A stretch of 5,997 bases of DNA from an uncultured Chlorobiota bacterium (GTDB lineage Bacteria; Bacteroidota; Kapaibacteriia; OLB7): contig CAMLOB010000271.1 in NCBI GenBank assembly GCA_946481475.1, forward strand, positions 1 to 5,997. Direction: 5' to 3'. Positions 1 through 5,900 of the stretch are shown one piece after another (position 1 is the stretch's first letter; each line of letters begins with the position of its first letter). The position numbers were made by a program, and so were the translations under genes. Below the pieces are notes generated by a model. That model saw nothing but the letters and a program-made list of their open reading frames with translations. It made no database searches and was not told the DNA's origin.

Positions 1-26
1 CTCTTCCCGAAGTCCCGAACAACAGC

Positions 27-51
27 CTGAAACCGGCTTCGGCGGCTTCAG
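27..51 (-). terminator. Possible weak terminator hairpin after the antiporter gene
   Basis: On the minus strand, 20 bases beyond the antiporter stop codon, CTGAAGCC (51-44) pairs with GGTTTCAG (34-27), giving 8 bp with one G-T wobble. Two further pairs form across a one-base bulge, and the loop is 9 nt. The sequence that follows is GCTGTTGTTCGGG, which is only mildly T-rich, so this is a weak candidate for an intrinsic terminator. It may be no more than a 3' stabilising hairpin. Confidence 0.3.
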
Positions 52-70
52 CTCGCGAGCACTGCAGACT

Positions 71-994
71 TCAACTGAAATCGAGGATCCACCGAAGCAG
101 ACTGACGGCGACGAGAATTCCCCCTTCAAGTCGGGAAAGTTTCCAGCCGGTCCGCATCATCAACACAACGACAACCATCAGCCCGCTGAGCATGAAGAGA
201 CTCGACATGGCGTTCGGATGGACAGTCATCGGAGAGACGAGGCCGGCAACCCCGAGTACGCCGAGAATATTGAAGATGTCGCTTCCGATCAGATTCCCCG
301 CACTGATGGCATGGCGTCCGCGGATGGCCGCGACCAGTGATGTGGCAAGCTCCGGCGAGGACGTTCCGGCGGCAACGATCGTGACGCCGATCGCCCACTC
401 CGAAAGTCCTACCAGACGGGCAAGGTCGGAAGCCGACTCGACGAAGAAATGACCGCCGAGGACCACCGCACCGAGACCGCCGAGGATTCGCAGGATATCC
501 CATTTACTGAACTCCCCTTCGGGAAGTTCTTCGGCCGCATCGGCCTGTTGTTTGAAGATCAGAAATCCGACGTAGGCGATCAGAGCCGCAAGCATCGTTC
601 CGGCCTCCCATCGCTGCAGGTGAAGGTCCTGCATGAAAAGAAGGAGGAGAAGCGAGATACCGACCAGCACCAGTCCGTCGCGATAGACAAGCGGGCGTGA
701 CGTGCGAATCGTCCGGAGGAGCGCAACGGTACCGAGAATGAATCCGAGGTTGAAGATATTCGAACCGACAACATTCCCGACCGAGATGTCGGCCTGTCCG
801 CGCGCGGCCGCAAGAACCGAGACGACGAACTCCGGCGCCGATGTTCCGAAGGCGACGATCGTCAGGCCGATCACAAGCTGCGAGACACCGAAGCGGACAG
901 CCAGACGGGCTGCAGCCTCGACAAGGAAGTCGGCCCCTTTCCAGAGAGCAAGAATCGAGAGAAGTATAATGGCAACGTCGACGACAATGGACAT
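71..994 (-). CDS. CaCA-family calcium/sodium antiporter (YrbG-like)
   Basis: A 307-residue integral membrane protein, close to the usual length of prokaryotic Na+/Ca2+ exchangers of the CaCA superfamily, which exchange Ca2+ for Na+ (or H+) across the inner membrane. Both inverted alpha repeats are present. Repeat 1 has GTSAPE (50-55) and GNVVGSNIFN (73-82). Repeat 2 has GTSSPE (210-215) and GNLIGSDIFN (233-242). E55 and E215 correspond to the paired ion-binding glutamates of the family, and N79 and D239 lie at the second ion-binding motif. About ten hydrophobic segments flank a short acidic cytoplasmic loop (EELPEGEF, 155-162), typical of bacterial members and lacking the large regulatory loop of eukaryotic NCX. 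The ATG at 994 has no clear Shine-Dalgarno sequence, but it gives the expected N-terminus leading straight into helix 1. An XRE-type regulator gene lies 164 bp upstream on the same strand. Transport direction and exact cation specificity cannot be read from the sequence. Confidence 0.95.
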   Translation of the reverse strand: MSIVVDVAIILLSILALWKGADFLVEAAARLAVRFGVSQLVIGLTIVAFGTSAPEFVVSVLAAARGQADISVGNVVGSNIFNLGFILGTVALLRTIRTSRPLVYRDGLVLVGISLLLLLFMQDLHLQRWEAGTMLAALIAYVGFLIFKQQADAAEELPEGEFSKWDILRILGGLGAVVLGGHFFVESASDLARLVGLSEWAIGVTIVAAGTSSPELATSLVAAIRGRHAISAGNLIGSDIFNILGVLGVAGLVSPMTVHPNAMSSLFMLSGLMVVVVLMMRTGWKLSRLEGGILVAVSLLRWILDFS

Positions 995-1052
995 GCAGCA
1001 GATTCGGGATTCTCGTTAGCGACGGGAACGATCCCCCACGTCAACAGGGAGC

Positions 1053-1070
1053 GAAGGCGGCATCGCCTTC
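1053..1070. repeat. Perfect 7-bp inverted repeat in the regulator-antiporter gap
   Basis: GAAGGCG (1053-1059) and CGCCTTC (1064-1070) form a perfect stem with a GCAT loop. No T-tract follows on either strand, so it is not a classical intrinsic terminator. It lies between the XRE gene stop and the antiporter start, in what would be the antiporter leader or the 3' tail of the regulator transcript. A second, shorter inverted repeat, CGGAA-GG-TTCCG, lies nearby at 1092-1103. Either could be a regulatory site, but nothing in the sequence decides this. Confidence 0.35.
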
Positions 1071-1158
1071 ATCATCGGCGAACATACGAAACGGAAGGTT
1101 CCGGAATCAGGGGGAAGGGAGGAAAATTTTTGGTGAGGGTTCAGAGCGTTTCATTCGT

Positions 1159-1434
1159 TTATTGATTCGACTCGTTGGTTGATTCAACGGCAAGCCGGAC
1201 GCGACGGAAGAGTTCCCCCGGCGGAAGTTCCAGCACACGTTCCAGATGAAGCATCGTCCGAAGGCAGGGCTGCTTCAGTCCCCGCTCCAGATTGGAGATA
1301 TGCGATTGCGATATCTCCACATCGTCGACGCTTCCCAATTGCAGATCGACCTGCGTCAGTCCCAGCTCGCGCCGACGCTGACGGATGATCCAGTCAAGTC
1401 GACGGAGTATGTTCCGATACCCTTCAAGGGACAT
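1159..1434 (-). CDS. XRE-family helix-turn-helix transcriptional regulator
   Basis: A 91-residue protein that consists of little more than a Cro/C1-type DNA-binding domain. After a basic helix (IIRQRRRELG, 16-25) come LTQVDLQLG (26-34, helix 2) and ISQSHISNLERG (41-52, recognition helix 3 with the family's SNLERG end). The rest is LKQPCLRTMLHLERVLELPPGELF (53-76), the usual helices 4-5. The turn between helices 2 and 3 (SVDDVE, 35-40) is about four residues longer than in most XRE domains. There is no extra sensor, peptidase or cupin domain, so any signal must act through oligomerisation or a partner protein. The ATG at 1434 lacks an obvious ribosome-binding site. The gene is divergent from a small secreted ORF starting at 1480 and upstream of the antiporter on the same strand, so it may control itself and one of these neighbours; that is inference. 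It could also be an orphan regulator. Confidence 0.85.
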   Translation of the reverse strand: MSLEGYRNILRRLDWIIRQRRRELGLTQVDLQLGSVDDVEISQSHISNLERGLKQPCLRTMLHLERVLELPPGELFRRVRLAVESTNESNQ

Positions 1435-1457
1435 GGTCCGGAATCACTATCAGGGTC

Positions 1458-1480
1458 TCACACCGAACGGGGTGATGTGA
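1458..1480. promoter_or_regulatory. Inverted repeat in the divergent regulator/small-ORF gap (possible operator)
   Basis: TCACA (1458-1462) and TGTGA (1476-1480) form an inverted repeat around a 13-nt centre, and CACC (1461-1464) can also pair with GGTG (1471-1474). It fills the 45-bp gap between the start codon of the XRE regulator and the ATG of the small ORF. That is where an autoregulatory HTH protein would be expected to bind. The arms are short and overlap the ribosome-binding site, so this could be chance. Confidence 0.2.
1469..1476 (+). promoter_or_regulatory. Shine-Dalgarno-like sequence for the 73-residue ORF
   Basis: GGGGTGAT matches the consensus GAGGTGAT at seven of eight positions, and the GGGG core lies 7 nt before the ATG at 1480, a normal spacing. 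It supports the ATG at 1480 over any longer start in the same frame, because upstream of it the frame runs antisense to the XRE gene. Confidence 0.45.
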
Positions 1481-1701
1481 TGGCAAACGGAAAACACCTT
1501 CTCACGACGCTCTCCCTCCTCCTGACACTCGGGGGAGCAACCCGCTGTGCCGGACAGGAACTCATCGAACATCTCTGGAGCGGATTCAACGACGGTTATC
1601 GTTCCGGAGGGATGACCCTTCAGAGGGAGAAACGGGGAGCCGGAAAATTCTTGAAAGGCGGTGAACGGAACTCGGGGGAAAAGGAGTTTGGTTCATCCTG
1701 A
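1480..1701 (+). CDS. Small putative secreted protein, function unknown
   Basis: A 73-residue reading frame that I do not recognise. It begins with a plausible export signal: a short N-region (MANGKH), a hydrophobic core (LLTTLSLLLTLGGA, 7-20), then ATRCAGQE, where signal peptidase I could cut near residue 25 or 26. The cysteine at 23 does not sit in a proper lipobox, so a lipoprotein is unlikely. The remaining mature part is about 48 residues, rich in Gly, Lys, Arg and Glu (WSGFNDGYRSGG, then a basic/acidic tail), with no known domain. The ATG at 1480 is chosen because of the good Shine-Dalgarno match just upstream. The same frame is open further upstream, but there it is only the antisense of the XRE gene. 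It is divergent from that regulator and co-directional with the larger secreted protein 123 bp downstream. The lack of homology evidence and the short length keep confidence moderate. Confidence 0.45.
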   Translation: MANGKHLLTTLSLLLTLGGATRCAGQELIEHLWSGFNDGYRSGGMTLQREKRGAGKFLKGGERNSGEKEFGSS

Positions 1702-1807
1702 TAGCACATAGAGAAAACAAGATCGAAACCTTGCACGGGGTGGTTGTATCTGTTGCATTCATGGAGGGTGTGACGGACGGTCTATACCAATACCCAAACA
1801 GAAATCC

Positions 1808-1813
1808 GGAGGT
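1808..1813 (+). promoter_or_regulatory. Strong ribosome-binding site for the Cys-rich secreted protein
   Basis: GGAGGT, a near-full anti-Shine-Dalgarno match, lies 11 nt before the ATG at 1825. The spacing is a little long, but no in-frame alternative start lies between them. It is the strongest ribosome-binding site in the window and strongly favours the frame at 1825 as a translated gene. No convincing -35/-10 pair was found in the 123 bp before the gene. Confidence 0.7.
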
Positions 1814-1824
1814 AGAATAGCCTT

Positions 1825-2355
1825 ATGATTTTCAGACTTTTCCTGATAGCTGTTGCCTTCACTTTTGCGAGTGGAGTTGCACGAGCGACGCACACCGTGA
1901 GCGTGCCGAACTATCCGACGTTGCAGCAACTGGAGAGCGGCTGGAATGCCGCCTTCGCGTCCTGGCTTACGAGTCAGTACGGGGGCACTCCTACGATTAC
2001 TTCTACGACAACGTATGCCGGACAGGACGGACAGATTTTTGTCGTATCGACGTACACTGCCGGTACTGCACACGGAACTATTCTGGGTCGGGCATTTGAT
2101 CCTCAGGATGCAACGCCTCTCGGTGGGGGGAACTACTGGTATGAAGTTGAGAAAGGCTTTACCTGTACTCCCGAAGGCTCTTGTCAAATTTGCGATCCTC
2201 ACGAACGCCACTATCCGGATGGAAGTTATGAGAGGTGGTGTAACTGCTTTTATAACACGGGTGAGAAGGGGGCATGTGCATTGGTTCCGGTTGAAGAATT
2301 GGTAGGTTCGTATGAAGTATCACCGACTGATTACGGTAGTCTTCCGGCTCTGTGA
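1825..2355 (+). CDS. Secreted protein with six C-terminal cysteines, unknown family
   Basis: A 176-residue protein that I cannot assign to a family. Residues 1-21 are a clear Sec signal peptide: MIFR, a hydrophobic core (LFLIAVAFTFASGVA), then ARA with likely cleavage after Ala21. The mature protein starts with a Tyr/Trp/Thr-rich part: NYPTLQQLESGWNAAFASWL (29-48), a Thr-rich stretch (55-63), and probable beta strands (IFVVSTY, 71-77). It continues into a Cys cluster with cysteines at 114, 120, 123, 139, 141 and 151 (CTPEGSCQIC and WCNC motifs). Six cysteines suggest up to three disulfides in an exported domain; metal binding is an alternative. Support for a real gene is strong: GGAGGT ribosome-binding site, signal peptide, and an intrinsic terminator 30 bp after the stop. 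The gene appears richer in A/T-ending codons than its neighbours, which hints at a separate origin. It may share a transcript with the small secreted ORF at 1480. Confidence 0.85.
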   Translation: MIFRLFLIAVAFTFASGVARATHTVSVPNYPTLQQLESGWNAAFASWLTSQYGGTPTITSTTTYAGQDGQIFVVSTYTAGTAHGTILGRAFDPQDATPLGGGNYWYEVEKGFTCTPEGSCQICDPHERHYPDGSYERWCNCFYNTGEKGACALVPVEELVGSYEVSPTDYGSLPAL

Positions 2356-2385
2356 TTGAGTCTTTAAGATAATCGAGTTTAAAGT

Positions 2386-2412
2386 AGCCCGGATCACTCC
2401 GGGCTTTTTTTT
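2386..2412 (+). terminator. Intrinsic terminator of the Cys-rich secreted protein gene
   Basis: A perfect 8-bp stem, AGCCCGGA (2386-2393) with TCCGGGCT (2398-2405), has a TCAC tetraloop and runs directly into eight T residues (2405-2412). It begins 30 bp after the TGA at 2353-2355. This is a canonical Rho-independent terminator for plus-strand transcription. On the minus strand the hairpin is not followed by a T-tract, so it is probably one-directional. Confidence 0.92.
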
Positions 2413-2456
2413 GTGGTGTGCTGGAAGTTGGGCCGTGATCGGGAGGGGAAAGGGGA

Positions 2457-2507
2457 CGGATCGACACCGGATCGGACACGGACCCAGTGCGGAAGGAACC
2501 CGGATCG
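2457..2507. repeat. Three short direct repeats of CGGATCG
   Basis: CGGATCG occurs at 2457-2463, 2468-2474 and 2501-2507. The first two are the heads of imperfect tandem units, CGGATCGACAC and CGGATCGGACAC. They lie just after the terminator of the Cys-rich protein gene. Their spacing is uneven, so they do not form a regular iteron or CRISPR array, and their role is unknown. Confidence 0.4.
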
Positions 2508-2634
2508 GTCCCGACTCTACCACAAATCGAACATCATAGCTACCCCACAACGGCCAGACCTGAACCGCTTACGGGGCCTTACCGGAGATCGAGCGTAGAG
2601 CGGATGGTACCTTCGTGATGCAATACCACCAGTC

Positions 2635-2731
2635 GCCGGGAAAGACCGGCAGGACGATCCATCGCTGCAGAGAGCGGGGGGTTCTGCTTTGAACCCTCTC
2701 ACAGGTGAGCCTCCCTCTTTATAGAGGGCTC
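2635..2731. ncRNA. Chain of adjacent hairpins; candidate structured RNA, strand unknown
   Basis: Five potential stem-loops follow one another with almost no gaps. GCCGG/CCGGC (2635-2650) has a 6-nt loop. GCAG-CGAT/ATCG-CTGC (2649-2668) has a 2-nt bulge. GAGAG-GGTTC/GAACC-CTCTC (2670-2700) has ten pairs around a 5-nt bulge. CTCAC-AG-GTGAG (2698-2709) is a near-palindrome that competes with its neighbours. GAGCC-CTCT/AGAG-GGCTC (2707-2731) has nine pairs and a TTAT loop. Such density in a noncoding gap suggests a folded RNA or a protein-binding site. No known RNA family was recognised and no convincing promoter points into it, so this remains a candidate. Confidence 0.3.
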
Positions 2732-2756
2732 CAATGAAATTCGGACGATAATTCTC

Positions 2757-2784
2757 TTGCAAAATGATTTGCCGGGAGTATAAA
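2757..2784 (+). promoter_or_regulatory. Sigma-70-like promoter candidate inside the noncoding gap
   Basis: TTGCAA (2757-2762, four of six matches to TTGACA) and TATAAA (2779-2784, five of six matches to TATAAT) are separated by 16 bp. No protein gene lies downstream on the plus strand. The first structure reached is the strong hairpin at 2876-2928, so an active promoter here would make an RNA of roughly 135 nt. The bases are in an A/T-rich stretch where such matches arise by chance, and FCB-group promoters may differ from this consensus. Confidence 0.25.
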
Positions 2785-2875
2785 ACAACACAAAGACTCC
2801 ATCCACCACGGCGGGCACAAAGAAGCACCAAGCTCGTCGCCATTCTCTCTATGGCACTTCAACTGACCGTTCTAT

Positions 2876-2928
2876 AAAAGACAACGGCTCGTCCCGAAAA
2901 ATCGGAACGAGCCGTCATCATGTCTTTT
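2876..2928 (-). terminator. Strong bulged terminator of the DUF4175 gene, possibly bidirectional
   Basis: ACGGCTCGT (2884-2892) pairs perfectly with ACGAGCCGT (2907-2915). Inside it, after one C-A mismatch, CCGA pairs with TCGG around an AAAA loop. Outside it, AAAAGACA (2876-2883) pairs perfectly with TGTCTTTT (2921-2928) across a 5-nt bulge (CATCA, 2916-2920). Read on the minus strand it starts 13 nt after the DUF4175 stop codon and ends in TGTCTTTTATAG, a usable T-tract. Because the outer arms are A-rich and T-rich, the plus strand also ends in TGTCTTTT, so it could stop transcription from both sides. Confidence 0.8.
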
Positions 2929-2941
2929 CCGTTCCTCATCC

Positions 2942-5900
2942 CTACTTCCCGACGGTCTCGAAATACTTCCGGATCAGATCTTCGTAGTCCCGTGAGTACC
3001 CCTGCGTCCCTTCCTGCAGATTCTGCCGCATCCGTTCGAGGATGTTCGGATCGTTCTCGAAACGAAGTTCCGGCGGACTGTTCCGCACCACATCTTTTCC
3101 CGGCGTCGATTCCCGCTTCCGCTCGAAGTCACGCTCCCGTTGCGACTTCATCGCATCGAGCATCCGGCTGAGGATCTGCTCCTGCCGCCGAAGCGTCTGG
3201 TCGGTGATCCGTCCGCTCTCCATGTCGCGCAACACTTCCTCGATCTCCTTTGCGGCCCGCTCCAGATCACCCACCATGTTCTTTCGGGTTCCCCCCGATT
3301 CCTTCGCCTCCTTGTTCAACTGGTCGAGCGACTTCTTCACCTCCTGCTGTTGCCGGGTCAGACGACGGGCCACGCCGTTCTCTCCTCCGTTCTCCTCTCC
3401 TCCTTCTCCTCCCTGCCCCCCCTGTCCCTCTTTCCCTTCACCCTGTCCCTGACTTTGTCCCCCCTGCTGCTGTCCCATGGCCATGTTGATCATCTGCTGC
3501 TGGGCGGCCATCTGCTGCAGCCGCTGCTGGAAGGACCCCATGCCCATGCCCATTCCCTGCCCCTGGCCCTGTCCTTCTCCCTCCTGCATCTGCTGCAGTT
3601 GCTGCGCCATCATCATCGCCCCCTTGTTCATCGACCCCATGGCGTTGTTCTCCTGGCGCGAGGCGCTGTAGCTGTTGCGGTTCTCCAGCGATTTCTGTGC
3701 CTCTCCCATCTGCTGCATGGCATTTCCGAGTTCACGTCCCATCTCCGGAGTGACGGCAAAAGACTGCTCGCCGATCTCCGACATCTGGTTGGCCAGGTTC
3801 TGCAGATCCTGACGAAGCTCGGACTGCCGGCGGGCCAGGTCACGGAAGGAAGGACTGTTCGGACTCGTCTGGTCGGTCTGTTCCCGCAGTTCCTCCTGTC
3901 GTTTGGAAAGCTCCAGCAGGTCCTTCAGCGATTTCCGCATCTTGTTCATCACCTGCCGTTGCTCGTTCTCCTGCATCTGTTCGCGCATCTGCCGCATCTG
4001 CTCGCCGAACTCCTCCAGCGATTGCTGCGCCTGTTGTCCCGACTGTTGGGCCCCCTGCTTCTGACCGCTTCGCATCTGTTGCGAGGACTGCTGCATCTTG
4101 CCGGAGGGATTCTGCTGTTCGAGTTGCTGTTGCGCTCCTTCCATCGATTCCGACGGCATGTTCTGCTGTCCTTTCATCAACTCGGAAAGTTCCTCCGCAC
4201 GCTCCTGCATCCGCTCGGCCTGTTCGGAAAGTTCTTCCTGCCGTTTGGCCAGATTCTCCCCCATCTCCCTGTCCCCCTGCTTCATCTGTGCCATCTCTCT
4301 GTTCAACTGCTCCTGCTCGGCACTCAGCTTCTCGGCCCGGCGGGTCAGTTCATCCACCTGCTGCTGTGTCTTCATCCGCTCCAGCATTTTCTTCGTTCGC
4401 TCCATCGCCTCGCGGAACTGTTCTTCGTTGAACTGATAGTTCCGCATCGCCTCGGCCATCTGTTCCGGCGTCATCCGGTCCATCTGATCCTGAAGCTTCC
4501 GCATCGACTCCATCATCTCCGGGTTGTTGACCTCCTGAAAAAGCTTCTGCAGTTCCTGATACTTCTGCAACGTCTCGGGAGAAATGGCTTTGGCCTCCTG
4601 CAACTTCTCGGCCATCGTCTGCATGTCCTGGGCGAGCTGCTCCAGCTTGGCCTGCATCCCCTCGTGTTTCTTGATCAGTTCCTCCAGCTTCTGCTTCTCC
4701 TGCCAGCTTGCCTCCCGCTGCTGCTGGGCAAGCTGTTTGGCCAGCTCGCGATCTATCTCCTGCATATCCCGCTTCGCCTGATCGGCCTCCTTTAACAGAT
4801 TCTCCAGATCGGCCGTCGCCTTCTCCTGAATCGTCTCGGCCTCCTCGAGCATCTCCTCGAATGAAGGGAATCGCACCTTGAGAAGACCGGTCCGGGCGGA
4901 TTTCGGTCCGCCGATCACGTCGTTGTCCAGCACCTCGAAATAGACCTCCAGTTCATCCTCCGGCACCAGCCGGGACTTCGTCAGGTTCCAGAGATAGGGG
5001 ATGTCCAGTCCGGTGGCGGCCCCTTTCGGAATCGGAATCACCTCCTCGCGGAACTCCTTCCAGGGTTCTTCATACCTGCTGGCGGTCAGTCGGTACATGA
5101 TCCGCAGTTTCGAGAAGCCGTAATCGTCGCCGATGCGGACCTGTGTCGGCAGCAGCATCGACTCGTCGATGTCCAGATCGATCGTCGGCTGGATCAGGAC
5201 AATCGACGGAGAGGCATCGGTGGAGACCGACATCGTATAGCGGATCGGCGCAAGGTTCCGGAGTCCGTCCGGAGACTCGGCAGAGATATAGTATTCGCCG
5301 TTGCGGCTCAGACCGAAACCGCCCCGGAGCGTGGTTCCGGTCACGGTCATCGGCAACCGGACGGTATCGTAGGAAAGAGTGGGCGTTTCGGAGCCGGACG
5401 ATTCGACGGAGACCGACGAGGTCGGGATCACGCCGCCGCGCGGAAAGAGCTGGACGATCTCGGCCTTCGCCACCGGGATCGATGTCGTCACCTCGATCCG
5501 GATCCGCGTTCCCCGCAGGCCGCTGACGTCGCCGTATCCTTCCGGCAACGTCTCCGGTCGCCTCCCGGTATAGGCGGGGGGCATGATCGTCACCTTCATA
5601 TCCCGCAACTCCGGACGCTCCACTACGGCAATGGCATATTCTTCGGTCTCCACTCCGGCCGTCCCGGCCCGATAACGGACGTTCCGCCGGATGTTCGGAA
5701 TGAGATGACGATAGAGACCGGGTTCGATCTCCCGCAACTCATAATCCTCCGGCTGATCGCTCCCCTCCTCAGCCAGACTGAGCGTCAGCGTCCGGGGGGG
5801 AATGCCTGCGGCCCGAACCGTAATCTCCACCGAATCCCCCTTCACGACACGCAGATTCCCCGGCTCCACCGTCAGGGAGAAAGGGGCCGGTTTCTGATAG

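Larger units (their letters stand above)
2413..2875. other. Noncoding gap of about 460 bp between two convergent terminators
   Basis: No credible protein gene is seen here. The longest frame (minus, 2843-2517, 108 residues) has no ribosome-binding site, no recognisable domain, and a composition (many Arg, Ser, Gly, Pro) typical of translated noncoding DNA. The gap contains three copies of CGGATCG (2457, 2468, 2501), a chain of hairpins (2635-2731), a promoter-like sequence (2757-2784) and two CACAAAG repeats (2789-2795 and 2816-2822). I looked for tRNA, tmRNA, SRP RNA, RNase P RNA and a group II intron domain V and found none that fits. Confidence 0.6.

Noticed and set aside
1246..1479. Upstream extension of the small secreted ORF to an ATG at 1246
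   Set aside because: This part is antisense to the XRE regulator and would bury the signal peptide inside the protein. The ATG at 1480 has the Shine-Dalgarno match.
1159..1701. A toxin-antitoxin pair made of the XRE protein and the divergent small ORF
   Set aside because: Toxin-antitoxin genes are normally co-directional and overlapping or closely spaced. Here they are divergent, and the small protein has an export signal rather than a toxin fold.
1759..2211. A 150-residue minus-strand frame antisense to the secreted protein gene
   Set aside because: The plus-strand gene has a signal peptide, strong ribosome-binding site and terminator. The antisense frame has none of these and is rich in Arg and Ser as expected for a shadow.
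2458..2560. tRNA-like pieces on the minus strand (GGTAGAGTC and GGTGTCGATCC resembling D-arm and T-arm sequences)
   Set aside because: The D-stem does not pair, no acceptor stem closes the structure, the T-stem has only three pairs, and the arm spacing is wrong.
2670..2731. Resemblance to the 3' part of a group II intron (GTGAGAGGGTTC on the minus strand)
   Set aside because: There is no domain V hairpin with its catalytic triad, no GTGCG 5' boundary and no intron reverse transcriptase nearby. The match is short enough to be chance.
2517..2843. A 108-residue minus-strand frame in the noncoding gap
   Set aside because: It has no ribosome-binding site, no signal or domain, Arg/Ser/Gly-rich noise-like composition, and it overlaps the hairpin run. 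It is not supported as a gene.
2851..2877. An eight-residue mini-ORF (ATG GCA ... TAA)
   Set aside because: It lacks a ribosome-binding site and runs into the terminator hairpin. Such short frames are expected by chance.
3140..4795. A 551-residue plus-strand open frame rich in Leu and His
   Set aside because: It lies wholly antisense to the DUF4175 coiled-coil region. The Gln/Met/Glu-rich codons of that gene read in reverse give Leu/His/Phe with few stops, so the frame is a composition shadow. There is no ribosome-binding site or domain.
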